A DNA stretch of 64,000 bases from Pterobdella sp. o SKG-2022 (taxonomy: Eukaryota > Annelida > Clitellata > Hirudinida > Piscicolidae). The notes under the pieces are model-generated. The model searched no databases. It saw nothing but the letters and a program-made list of their open reading frames with translations, and was not told the origin of the DNA. This document shows, piece after piece, positions 26,303 through 40,983 of the stretch; within the stretch, counting starts at the first letter, position 1; every line of letters begins with the position of its first letter. The position numbers and the translations under genes are program-made. The stretch covers positions 3,764,721-3,828,720 of the forward strand of contig OZ038321.1 in the NCBI GenBank assembly GCA_964035795.1, written 5' to 3'.

Positions 26303-29300
26303 ATGATGTCGAAAAAAACCGATAAACACTTGAAGTTAACTTTACCCCAAGGTTGCAAAGAAATAAATGAAGATCTCAGTAACGATGAACTTGTCAAAAG
26401 GCTTAAAGTAAAAATAAAATCATAATCATTTCAATTACTATTTCCCATAATTTACCATCACCACAATTGTTTGCAGCTGCTGACTCAGGCGTTTCATGAA
26501 ATGAGTAATGATGAGAATGAGGAATTCAAGCCATTAGCTCTTTATCTAGCATCCCAACACTTCCTTGAACATCCTAGCAAGGTTCATGTAAAACTAATTA
26601 ATTCAACCAACTTGACTAATCAACCTAAAAAATTAATTTAGTATACTTGATATACTAACTTTGAGTTCTAAGTTGTTTTATATATACTGTTATTGACATA
26701 AAGGACGTGAGGCTGTTAATAGCTTGTTGCATAGCTGACATCTTAAGAGTGTTTGTACCTGAAGCTCCTTACACAGAGCCCGACCAGCTAAAGGTCAGTT
26801 TAATACGATTTAGTTGTTACTAGGTTTGATAACTCATCCAATCAAGTACTATTCAGTTATAAATCATTAAATCAATTTATATTCAAATGTTATTAGATTT
26901 AAAAAATCATTAATTTGTATATTATTTGATTAACAGACTTAAAAAATCATATTTAGACAAATATTCTTTGGAATTTTAATTTATATTTTTTCATTATTTT
27001 ATATAAAATTTAAGTTTATTTTTTTGAATAAACATGTTTTTGAAACATGCATTCATTGAAGTTAAGCACCATGAAACTTATAACTGAATGCTCGCAAATT
27101 CCTCCAACACATACTTTACTACAAGAAATTCCTCAGATCACCAACCATTAATTCTAAAATCACTCACCATTGTACCTCAGGAGATATTCATGTTCTTGGC
27201 AGAACAATTAAGAGGACTGAAAAAACCTGAGTCTCCATCTTTCAAAAGATATTTTTACCTATTAGAAGTACTTTCCCTGTGTTTTATCATGATTACCTCA
27301 CCATTACTATTTTTAATTCATTGCTATCTTGTTAATATTACTGGCATTATCCAATATTAATTGATATATTAATAGTATTACAGATCAATTATCATAGCAT
27401 GAATCAATATGAAGTCATTATACATAGACCAGTTATATCAGTACAAAACACACCTACAGACACTAGCTTGGGTGAAGTCCTTCAACATATCCCTGGAACT
27501 ACCTGACAACTCTGAGATCATTGCATGCCTCTTTACCACTGCTTTTGACGCTATACAGTGGGTCTTTTTCTGTTTATGCTTATATTATCAACCATGTACA
27601 TCATCATTTATTTATTAATAATATATGTATTATCAAACCGTATTCACCATTTTTGTCTATTTATATATTCTATATGTGTGTCTGAGTGTTATTTATATTA
27701 TCAACTCATTTACATTGTTTTTGCTTATTGTCTTCAAGTTTAACTTTTTAGAGACATCCTTATGTACTTATAAACAATATCAGCAGTTTTCAGCGTAAAT
27801 TTATGGGAAAAAATTAGTACATTTATTGAGCAAAAAATAGCTATAATTTTCGATAAGTTTAGCCTTATCATAAAACATTAGCAAAAAAAAGTTATTAAGT
27901 AACTATGGTTATAAAAGCAGTCTTCAAGTTTGAATTTTTATGGGACTTAGCATTTTTGCAAGCAAGACCCCAGTTAGGAGCAACATAGTGATCAACTATG
28001 TTGATCAAATGCCATTGTGAGCATGAAAGTAAAATGATGAAGCTTGTAATTGTGAATGTTTTTGCTGTGTTCAGATGCACAGCAGTCATACAATCATCAT
28101 CATCGTTTTGTATCCATTTACATGCGAACATGGGTTGTTATATATGGATTATTTATCAAATTGGGGTAACTAATGGTTCACTTCTATCTGAATTTTTTCT
28201 TATTTACAGACACCATACTATAATCTACTTATTATGCTTCATCCTTTGTAAGGGGAAAATAGGCACATATTTGAGTTGTAATTGCCAGCTGCAATGTTCA
28301 GTTAATTGTAATTGAGAAATTTTTTGAGACATTACATGGAGCTTTAATGTTTTTAAAGCTGAACTTCATAGTATGCAGAAAGCTTTTTTTTTTTACAAAC
28401 AAAAACAACACTAGCAATTTAACACTACCAAGTACAAAAAAAAGTCCAACACCAACTAACACCACAGCCCGAAACACTCCCCCAAAGTAAACATCTTCAT
28501 GTTGGATATCTTATGTCCCCTTCTCACTGAAGCTGATGCAATCCAGCAAGATGTCCTCGATACCTTCGTCACCTACCTTATTGAGCCATACAAGGTTGTG
28601 TTTTTTTTAGATGTTTTATTTTTTTTTGTTCTTGTTAATGTTTTTTTTTTTTACACGCTATTGTTTTTTAATTTGATTTTAACAATTGTGTCATTCACTT
28701 ATTTAAGACATAGAAATTGTTTTTCCAAAAAAAAAACAGTCGCAGAACAAGCCAGCTTTTGAGATGGCAAAGGACCTGGTCAAGAGAACTTCATCTGTGC
28801 TTGAGCCTTATATAGAAAATGTTGGTTATGTATTTGCTGCCTTTATTTATGCAGTGCTGTAAAATTTATATGGAATCATATAACTGTATCAAATAAAACA
28901 CACATACAAGCAAATCTGTGTGCCAAACTGCAGAAAATGCATTTTGACTAAGTCACGCTCATACAAAAATTCCACCCACCCAAACACACAGTTCTTGAAC
29001 AACTGTCTGCTGCAAAGCATCACAGGATCAAAGGACAAAAGCATGTTGAGTAGGAGAGTGTATGATGTGATCTATGCTTTGTTTAACATTGCTCCTTCTC
29101 TCCTCAACGGAGTTTTGCCGCAGCTTGAGTTCAAACTGAAGGTGGGCAGGGGGGTTAGGGTGAATACTAGTAGGTTTGTGTTGGTTAAAAGGGGTGTGTG
29201 CATGGGTCAGGGTAAATGTGTTTGCAGGTTTTCATGTGTGGGAGAGTTTTAGTTGCTTGTTTGTAAGAGTGGGTGGCTTTTGAAGGAGGAGATTCAATTA

Positions 29301-32300
29301 TGTGTTTTTGTGTGGGTTGGTGAATTGATTTGTGTGGGTGTTTGTAGGTATGTGTATGTAGGTGGGTGTAGTTTTGTATGTTTTTGTGCTTATATGTGTG
29401 GTTGTGAGTGCATTTGGTATTGCTTATACAGATCAAAAATATTGTAAACCTTTAAAATAAATCTAGACACACAAATCTAATCAATATCAGGGTTCTGAGT
29501 AAAAATTCTTCTGAGCAGTGTGTTTCAAAGCAATTTATTATGCTTATTGATTGAATGTCCATTTTGTTGATTGCATATCTAACTCATGGTTCAAAAGGCT
29601 CTAAAATATGATGATGATGATTGTGTGGTGAATATGAAGAATAAAAATTGAACAAATTGCTAGTTATCTATGATATACTATAATCTTGTATTTATAAATA
29701 GATGCATATTAAAATGGTTATTGTAGATTACACCAAACCATAACCACGTTAATGCCATCAATGAATGTTTATATAACTCCAATAATAGCAATAAGACATT
29801 TAATTTTCATAATCATAATTAAGGCACTTGATTAGTATTCATAACCATAACTAAGATACCTAATTAGTATTCATACTGTCACAACAGAGTAGCATGGATG
29901 TGGACCGCGTGGCCACCTGCAAGCTGCTGGCTCGCCTCTTCAGCTCGCCCAACAATGCTCTCCCACAACAACACAAGTCCTTGTGGAATGCTTTTCTATC
30001 AAGGTGATTCAATTGTTGTTGTTGTTGTTATAGTGTTACAGTGTGTAAGTGATGTTGTTGTTGCTGTTGTTGTAGTGTTGTGTGTAGGTGATTTTATGGC
30101 TGTTGTAGTTGTTGTTGAGAGTTGTGTTGTGTACAAGGTGTTATAGTAGTGGGCTTTTATGTAGTTAGACAACAGCACACAAGGAATAGCTACCTGTGAA
30201 ACCAATCATTTGCTCAACTGAAACCCCAGCTAGGGGTGATCAAGTAGTCGACTTAGACAACAACAAGAGTGCTGTGGTTTGCAGGTATTATGATGCAAAA
30301 GGCTTTGTTCTTTCAGCTGCTGGTGTTTTGCAATGGCTAGATTGCATTTTGAAGCCTATTGTTGTCTTCATTGAATTGATGGGTTTTTCTAATGTTTTTA
30401 AAAATATAAATTCATATAATTAGAGTGTTTGAGGATGTAAATTATTCTTATTCAAAACTATGTTGTTATCATTTTAAAACAACACAAATTGAGAGATGGG
30501 ATTGTATATAAAATTTTAATACTTTTATTTAAATGTAGGCTAGGATATGGTCTGAAACATATATTGAAAAGCTCATACTTATTTCCGAAATAACTGGAAG
30601 ACAAAAACTTAGGTTTTTAGACAACCAATTTATATGTTCCCAAGTCCAAAATGTCTAAAGATTGGAAAGCGTAGGTTTGACATTGAAAGTCCGAGTTTGT
30701 GGAACAGCTTGCCAAAAGGTTGAAGAAAGGTTAGGGAAGTGAAAGATTTAGAAAGAGGTTAAAAACAAACTTTGAAAATATATTAAGGTTTTGTAACCTA
30801 TTATTATTATATTAGATAATTTTTATATATATATCAAGTGATCTTGAAACTCCCTCGGTTAAACATCACTATAATAAATTTCATAGCTAATTATTATCTA
30901 TAATATTATAAATTTCATAAAAAAAACCAAAAACACCAATTTAACAAACGTCACATCCACAATCACTTGTACAATCAAAAACATACCAGCACATCCACAA
31001 ACGCCTGTACGACAACAAACACACCAGGTTCAATGACATCGACCTGGGCATTCGAAGGCTGGTGACCCAGTCAATGGAGGAGATCATCATCAACAACCCT
31101 GAAGTTCTCACTGACTCATCCAATGCTGCTTTCATCGGTTGGTTTTGTGTTAATGTTGTTGTGTCATTGCTCTTGATTTTAATAGCTTTAACACTTACCA
31201 CCAACTCTGTAGCTGCTATTTTTTTCAGTCTAAAAACTCATGAGTTTTATTCCACTATAACATTGTATTGTGATACATCTGCACAGACAAACTACGTCAT
31301 AGACAGCACGACCCTGATGAGAATGTGCGCATGGATGTGGTCAAGACTATTATTGGTTTGTTCACCATTGTTTTATATTGTCTGTGGTAGTATGTTCAGG
31401 ATCTGTTGTGGTCGATAGAGATGTGGATATCTATCTCAATTTACATGCCTTTATGTCACCATACTCTGGCTGTATGACCTTCAATATCCGAATTTTATAC
31501 TATATTACTACTAATAATATTATCTATACTTATATTGCTTTAAATGAAAGTAGTTTAGCTAATGGTACTTATTCTACTATCACTAGTGAAGCTGCTTTTA
31601 ATAATACTTTTACTACTACCACTATCACTACTACTAGTAATGATAATGACAATAGCACTATAACTACATCTACGTATTAAATAACATAATAATGGGATTA
31701 TAAAGGCGATAAATGATGATGGTGATAATGATGATGATGACTTATTAAATACTACCACACTGGCAGGAATAGCAAAGTCAGACATAAGCATTGTTCCTGA
31801 TGAACTGCTCGAGTGTGTCAAAGAGAGGTCCCTTGATAAGAAGGTTCCCTATTGTTATTATTGTCTATTGCTTGCTCGATAAATTCACATTATCAAGTGG
31901 TATGAACATCTTAATGAACCATGCAAATTTGTTTAGTTTTGAATTATATGTAGGCTTGATGGATCATAATTTCAGTTATTTCCGAGATTCATCAGTTTTA
32001 TTCAATTTTTTCCCATTTGATACTCAAATCTCAACAAATCAACAGATTATAACAGAAGTTTCTTGGTTAATTAACATGACTTTTAACGCACATCACACCA
32101 GTTCAAGGTGCGTAAGGAAGCATTAGTGGGTCTGGGACAGATCTACAGGAAGAACAATGACGATTTGGAGGTGTATTGGTGCTTCTATATTTATATCTGA
32201 CGTATAGTAAGATCAACAAACACAAAGTATTTATTCAAAAAAAAAGCATGGAAGCTTTTCATAAGTCTAGCTTACACTTCTCAACAATGAGGACCTGCAA

Positions 32301-34023
32301 AAAGCTTCGTGTCATTTTTTGAATAAATATTTTGTTAACTTCACTATTTGATTCAGGCAATTCTACATCATCAGTATATATATTTGATTTTGAGAAAGTA
32401 AAACATACAAAGAGTGCATGTATCTTCCAGTATTATTTGTTGGTGCTTTTAAATGTTGATTAAAGACTGAAGATTGTGGAGAAGAGCCATTATGAGACCC
32501 TGTGTCCAACCCATGCTAGCATGGAAACAGACCCAAAACGATAATGATGATGATAATTATGATACGTATCTGAGTCTGAGAAAATTAAGCATAATGTATT
32601 TGTTTATTATGGAAACCAGGTTTCTCTATATTTAATAAATATTTATTTGTTTATCTTTTCTCCATTGTTTATCATCTTTGTGCTCCCATTTTGTGGAGTT
32701 AAACACAATGGTATATTATATAGAAAAGCTTGAAATTTTTGTTGAATTAATTATCAACATCTTATATTTTCAATGGAGTATACATTTTCACACAAAATAT
32801 ATGAAGCTTCAATGATCATTGGTGACTGTATTGTACCAGCGATGGAATGTGTTCTCTACTCCCCTTAATGTTTCCTTATACCCAATCAACATCAACTCAA
32901 TACACCAGATGATACCTTATTAGCATTGAATACACAAAATAACACATAATCATCAAGAACTCAAACCACCAAAGGTGCTCAAAAGAATAGGCTGGGTGAG
33001 AAATAAAATCTTCCATGCCTATTACCAAGTCAGCATCGAAGACAAGTTGGTTGCATGTCTTATTTAATAATCATTATTTGGTTTAAATGTAGAATATAAC
33101 GTAGTTGTGGTTAGAACAATGTATTTATTCAACTAGGAGGTCATTTTACAAAAGACTGTGGAATATAATAAACTTCTAAAAGTGATTTCATTTAAATATT
33201 CATTTAACTAAATTCACCAAGATGTTCATTCTTATGTGATTTTATATAATTTCTTCACATTATTAAGGATTTTTTTTTTAATTTATTCAAGAAATGATCT
33301 AAAATTTTCTCTAATTAGAACCTTATTATATTTCTCAAGCAATGTTAAACCTAACTGGCTTTGTGGAATCTCTTGCTACTGTTTCGTGCATTAATAGGAG
33401 TTTATAATAAACCTAAAGTTTAATTGATAATAGGATTGCAAAGACGATAAATGATGATGAGAAGGATGATAGTGAAAATGATGATGGTGTTAGTGATAAG
33501 GATGATGATGATGATGGTGGGTTAGTGATGAACATATGAGCATCAGGACGATAAAATTTAACTGATGAATAGGTAGATTAGTTATGTAAATCAGTTTAAC
33601 ATGAATGCATGATGATGTAAAATGAAGATTTCGCACTGTGTAAAGTTTATGTTGAAAATTTTATATTAAGTATACTTTTCTCACCTGCTTATAAAGCACC
33701 ACCCTATCTAATGAATCTCCAACTTATAACACAGACCACAATTACCATGTGACACATCACTACCATCCTATAACACAAAACACCACCTATAACACAAAAT
33801 TTTTTCTCCCCTTCCCTCCACAACACACAGCACACCCCTCAACAAAGCACCAGCAAACAAACCATCACTCATGTGGCTAGTCACCTCATCAAACAACCCC
33901 CACCCACAGAATCCTAGTTGAACGCATTCTCAACAGCTGCCTGGTGCCATACACTCTTGATGCCACTCAACGAATGCAACAGCTCTTCAAGTTGTACTCC
34001 AATATGGATGAGCCTGCAATTAG

Positions 34024-34099
<76 letters not shown>

Positions 34100-37000
34100 T
34101 TCTGATGATGATATGATATTGGAGAAGAAAATGCTGATAATGATTAAATAATGATGGTGATAATGATGATGAGGATCAAGTACTTTATGGGTACTTGAAT
34201 AAGATATTTTTTCAAAAATTTAAATATATATACATTTTGCACTAGACTTATGCATCGTTATTAGTGCATTTAATCAATACAAAGTATATTTTAAACGATG
34301 AAAAAGAAAAAAAGTTATTATATCGTTTATCAACCGAACACACATACACAGGGTTTTAGAGGAAATCTTCAGAACTCAGTATTGCTTCAAATCAGTCCTT
34401 AAGTCAGTCATCGACCTTCTCAACCAACCCAACAACACCACCACCCTCAACAACAAAATCATCGTTATATCCAGTGAGTTGCATGCACTGGGAGTAGTTT
34501 TGAATGCAGAACCAAACCTATATTAGTATAACACTCCTATGTTTATAATCACATCCATATTAACAAACATATATACTTTGATAAACTTACATCATTATTG
34601 TTTTTAGTTTTTATGGTAGCATCTTTAAAGCGTTTGACACATGCATTAATGAACTCAAGCACATAACTAAATTCACATGCACAAACAAACAGAACACCTT
34701 CCTGAGCCAGAAAAAGCGGCAAAGGAGCTGTTTAAGTTTTTCAAACTACTTCAAACTGACGTGAAAGTAAGTCATAATCAAATATAATTTATAAGGGAAC
34801 CATCTTTATTACACTTTTTTATTACTGTGCACCATTACAAATATTTCTCAAAAAAGCTTTACCCTATGCTGAAGAAATGTGCTATAAACAGAATGAGGAG
34901 GATAATGATGGTGATGAGGATGATGATGATGTTGGGGATGATGAGGATGATGATGATAATGATGGTGATGATGATCATGATGATGACTACATACACGCAT
35001 ACCCATCAATATTAGTGATTATTCAATGCACCATCACCATTGAAGACACCATACATTACCACTACATTGGCTGCCTTCTTTAAAGCGCATCTATGTAAAT
35101 AAACATATCTTCATTAGTCATCTTCTAACGAATATAGTCTGGCTGTCTATATTCTATAAATACCCACCTATCAAGTGCTTCATATTGAACCAATTATCTA
35201 TCATCATCATTATTCTGTTTCCATTTTTTTCAGTAGACAGCAAGTCAAAAACATCAACTATTTCATCAAACCCCCCATTTAACATTCACATCACCGCGGC
35301 AGTTGAAAGAAACACTACAGAGTCTCATAGCGCCTCAGTGCCCCTGCAAGAAAGCTGAAGGACTTGTGGTGAGTTGAGGGTGGTGATGGTCTTGAAAATG
35401 GTGTTGGTGATAATTAGGTTAGTGTTGTTGCTGATGAGAATGAGGATGGTGGTAGTGAAGATAATGGTGGTGGTAGTGATAGTGATGATGATGAAAATTA
35501 TGGGAAGGATGAAGATGTTGGTGATGATCATAATGATTGTCAGTACCTATAGCTCAATGGTTGAGCATTATACTAATTATCTAAAGTTATCTAAAAGGCC
35601 GACAATTAGCACTTGTTACACAGTGTGTTTTCGCTACATTAAATTTGTAGCAAGTGCTTTGAGCTATAAGGAAAAGTGCTTTATAAATACCGCATTACAT
35701 TATGATGATGATATAAGCCTCTAATCACACAGAAAGAGATCATAAAGAAGCTAGGCAGTCAAACATCACAGAATCTCTTATACGCCACAGTGAAGCAGCT
35801 GCTAGAAAGAGTGGCGCCATTGATGATTGACATCCAAGCTATCAGCTGTTTGGCCACTCACGTCGAGGCGCTTAGCCAATCACGCACTGCCTCAGACGCT
35901 GAGCAAGGGTTATCAGTAGAAGCTGGTCTCAAGTTGTTGCTGGTTGGTGGGGGCTTTGGTTTTTATGACGCTAATTGGATAATAGTTAGATAACAGGAGA
36001 AATCATAATTAACAAACTAACGAAAAATTATACTAGTAATCTCCCATTCACAACAGAATTACATGCAACTTTATTATAATGGCAACAGCTACCAACATCA
36101 ACATCACAATATCAACCACCTATAAAAAAATCATTAAAATATCAATCATGAACAAAAATATCAAAAACCACTACCACTAATATCATTATTATAGCTACCA
36201 GCACTGACATTAACAGATGCTAGCTCACTTGTTCAGTGGTTGTGTGTACTCAGAAGAAACTTACTCCTGCCTCCTGAGGTTCCTTAACAACTCTGATCCT
36301 TACATCGGTGATGCCTGCCTGTTGTTGTTGTTGTTGATGTTGTTGTGATTGTTGCTATCATTGTGTTTGTTGTTTTTATTGTTGTAGTCAATGAAGTATA
36401 ATAGCCTGAATCAAATGGTAAGGTCAACAAACACAAAGTATTTATTAAAACAAAGACACGAAGCTTTTCATAAGACTAGCTTACATTATCAAGTGATAGT
36501 TAGTGTAGTTGCTTTTGTTGTTATTGTCTTTTTTTTTTGTTGTTTTTGTTTTATTATTTATCTTTATTTCATTTTTATTATTGCCGCCAAAGGTTTTAGT
36601 GTAGTGATAGACTTTTATGCTAACCAACTTAGTAACCGTTTAGTGATAAATTCTTAGATAATTTTATCTAATGGTTAACATACCTCAATAACACCTAATG
36701 ATTGCCATACCTTCATCCAACGATTATAGCATTTTATATTCTCCAATGAATATATTCAATATAAACTTATAATTATCTCGACTCAGTATCAATATCACCA
36801 CAATGATACACAGTGGAAATGGGCCTACAGATTCTGAAACACTGTGGCAAGCAGATCTCTGCACAACAGCTGTAAGGAATTGCTATTATCGCTTTTTTTT
36901 CTGTGTTTATTCAAATGAAATTTACAATAATGCTTAAATTATTATTTTTTTTATTATATTTGTTAATTTTATCATTATTTTATTATTCTTTTTATTAGTA

Positions 37001-39254
37001 TTATCATTACAGCTCAGAGCTGGTGCCTCTGCTAGAAAAGATGTCAACAGATGGCACTCCAAAACAAGCCAAGCATGCTATCAGGTGTCTGCGGTTTTAT
37101 ATGATGTGTTCAGTGCTGCAGATTTTATATGATGTGTTCAGTGCTGCAGCTTATATATGATGTGTTTAGTGCTGCTTTTTATGTATGGTATGTTTAGTAC
37201 TGTGATTTAATATGATTTGTTTAATGCTGATGTTCACATAATGTGTTTAGTGTAGCGTTTATGGTCGGTTCGGTACTGCGCTTTGAATGATGATTTAAAG
37301 GCTTACATCATCGTTTTACGTCATTTTTCCCTTAAAGTTTTCATAAATCTCTTTCCAAAGACTGGCTCTCTTCTAACCCAAGTATTTCTAAATCTTTTTC
37401 CACGCATTTCTTCCAGGTCTTCTTTGGCCTACCGACTGGTTTATGCCCCACGAGGTTCATATTGTACACTCTCAGTGTCAAGCTGTCCTTTGGCTTCTTC
37501 AATACAGGGCCAAACCACCTCATTCTTTGATTTCTTAGTCTGGTTTCCAGCCGTGGTATACCACATATTTCCACCAATTGATTACTTGGTTACTCTCTAA
37601 ACTTCATGCCAACCAGTCATCTCCATCTTATTTTCATTCCTTACCAGCATTTCAACCAATTTATGGGTTAAAGCCCATGTTTCACCCCCATATAATAAAA
37701 CAGGTCTGATGCATGCATCATATATGTTTGATCGATATTTCAGTGGAAACATATGCATATATATGTTTGTGATTAACATTACTTAAATGCATTTTTCTAT
37801 ATTAACCAATGCTTTTTCATTGCTAATCCTTCCTCATCATTGATCAATACTGGCATCTCCATGGCAGGTGCATAGATGCGTTATGTGACGATAAAGATGA
37901 GATCTTCACTAGGACATTTGAGGTTTGTTCAGGCATTTTACCGTGGTGTATGTGGTATTGAGAAAAATGTGTGTTTGGGTGGTTTATATTGAGGGTGTTG
38001 TGTGTTGATGGTTTATGTTGGGGGTGTTGTGTGTTGATGGTTTATATTGGGAGGAGAATTTGGGTGATGTTTATGAGTGGTAGAGTAAGTGTATGGAGTA
38101 CATGACTTGCTCAAATAAATTAGCGATAATGATCCTAATGTATTTACAAAAATATTAAAAGTATTTGCATCCCAAAACATGACAAAATCAACAACAACAC
38201 ACCATCACAATTTATCACGCCTTTAAAACCACGTCATCACTAACGCGCTACCAGCACACCACACGAAAAAACACATCAAACACCATCACCAACACACACA
38301 TACACACACACACACACACACATCAATACAGAGGTTATCAGTGCGCATGACAGGAGTGAACCTACTGAACTTATCAGTCGAGGACTCAAACAACACAGAC
38401 TTCAAGCTGAGTGCTCCTGGTGACGATGAGTCACAACTTGTCACTTCCATCGTTGCTATTGGTTGGTTGCTGTGCTTGTTGCTATTATCATATACTTATT
38501 GTTATTATTACTAGTATTGTTATTGTATTATTATTTATCTTATTGTTGTTTATATCATTATTAGTATTGTTATTTATATTTATATTATTCTTTCTATTAT
38601 TATTATTTGTTATCATTATTATTTTTATTATTATTATTAGCGTCTCTAAATTGAGGCAGCGTCTTTAAGTTGAGACTGCTTTTCCGTTATAACCTGGATA
38701 ACAGTAGACTCCAGTAGCAGGTATCGACGAAATGACATTCTGGTATCTTTGTCATTTGGTTTAGTGGATGATCTTTCTTTTTGTTGACAATGGCAAGGCA
38801 AACTGCCCAAGTGTGGAAACGGCAGATCTTGAATTCGATAATTTCAAGTTGGATGTTAGCTCGGGCTGGCAGTCTATAAAACTTTGTTCCAAATAAAATG
38901 GCCTTTTTTATACATCACTCTATTGTAATATCTAGACCGACTGCTGTCAACCTCAGTTACTGGCACATGTATAGCAGTATATTCTAATGAGATTAATAAT
39001 AATAATAATAGTTATTATTATTTTTGTTATTATTAGTACGACATCACCTCAAGGCTACCTCAATGAGTTGACAGGAGTGAAGTTCAGTAATGCCACCTCC
39101 ACCCTCATCACTAAGTTCATCTACCCTGAGATCTTCATCAAGGATAGGGTGTGTGTTTGTGAGTGTGTGTGTTGTTTACATTTATGTTTTTATAAAATTT
39201 GCGTTCATGTTTTTAAAATCGTTTCAAAGAGAGTATGTATTACTTTAAAAAATA

Positions 39255-39290
<36 letters not shown>

Positions 39291-40905
39291 GACTTGGAAG
39301 TGCGTTATCCACTTGACAGCAGGTGCACTGAAGATTGATTTCTGGAACATTTCTTCACGTGGTTATGTCCTTGTTTTTTGAAAACGTTGTTGCAATTCAG
39401 GCAATGTTGTAATGATGGTGCTTTGTGGACTTGGCGGATGTGGTTTGTCAGACCTGCCTTGTTGACCGCTATTTTGTTGCAACCTGGATGCTGGCATTGG
39501 AATGAAGAGCTTTTGGAGTGAACATCAAAAATATTTTTTTTCACATCTTTTTTTGATTGCTTGTTTCTTTCAGCTTCTTTATTTGTTTTTTTGCGATAGC
39601 GATTTGATATTTTTGCGCCAATCGTTTCTGTTGCGAGCTTCTGTTTTCCAGGTGTCAATAATGTTTAGCTTTTTTAGGTCTGTATATATTAGGTCATGCC
39701 ATCTCTTCTTTTGACCACCTTGAGACTGTGAACCTTCAGCAATTTTGCTCACCATTAATTTCTTTTGGAGCTTTGAATTTTCCATTCTTTCCAAGTGCCC
39801 AAGCCACTGGAGTCTTCTTCGTTGAATCATCACGTCAACTTGCTCTATTTTTGATTTACATCGTAGTTGGGTGTTTCTCAGTTTGTCCCAAAGAGAAGTC
39901 CCCGTGATGATTCTCAGACACCTGTTTGTGAACACTTGGAGACGCTGTATGTGGCATTGAAGAACATTCCAAGTTTCGCTGCCGTATAATAGCGTTGGTA
40001 TTATAATGGCTTTGAAAAGTTTCAGTTTGGTGGAAACTTTTATTTTCCGTTGATACCATACCAACCGACTAAGGCTGCGAAAGACTTGGGATGCTTTATT
40101 GATACGTGATTCAACTTCTGCATCGACTGTGTTGTCACTGTTTAAGATACTGCCCAGGTATTTAAACTGTGTCACTTGTTCGATGTTTATATCGTTACGT
40201 ATTGCCAGCGTTGTGTTGAGGCTTGGAATTGAGTTTTTTGGTAGAATGGTCATGTGTTTTGTTTTGCTGAAGTTTATTCTCAGTCCAAATTTGATGCAAA
40301 CGTCATCTATTGAAGTGACAAGGCATTCCAGGTCTTTGATGTTGTCGCTCGTGATCATTATATCCACGGCATAAGCTATTGATTGTACTGTTATAGCCTC
40401 TTCTAGCTTATAGCGACTGTTATGCATCAACGGGGCATTGTGGCTATATTCAATGCGAATGCCTTTGTCTGGGTGATTCTTGAGTGCCACTCTTATCACA
40501 GCGTCGAGGTATGTATTAAAAAGCATAGGAGCCAGCACATCTCCTTGTTTCACCCCAACGCTGATGGGAAACTCATCGGACAACTGTCCATCAGCCCGGA
40601 TCGCTCCTGTTGTACAGCTATGGAGATCTTTAAGGACGCGAATTATTTTTTCTGGCAAGCTGAAGGATTTCGACAGAATTTCCCAGAGAGCATCTTGGTT
40701 GACTGTGTCGTAGGCCTTTGGAGATCAATGAAGCAGAGATGAATGGGCTTTTGAAATTCCTTTGCCCTCTGCATCAGGATCTTTGCTGCAAATATTTGGT
40801 CGCAGCAACCTCTATTCGGCCTAAAACCACATTGGTTTTCACCCAGTTGTTTTTCTATGACGTTTTGCATTTTGATAAGAATGGCTCTGCCAAACACTTT
40901 GCTAG

Positions 40906-40983
<78 letters not shown>

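Noticed and set aside
29185..29436. His/Thr-rich minus-strand frame
   Set aside because: Antisense of a TG-rich intronic tract in PDS5 intron 8.
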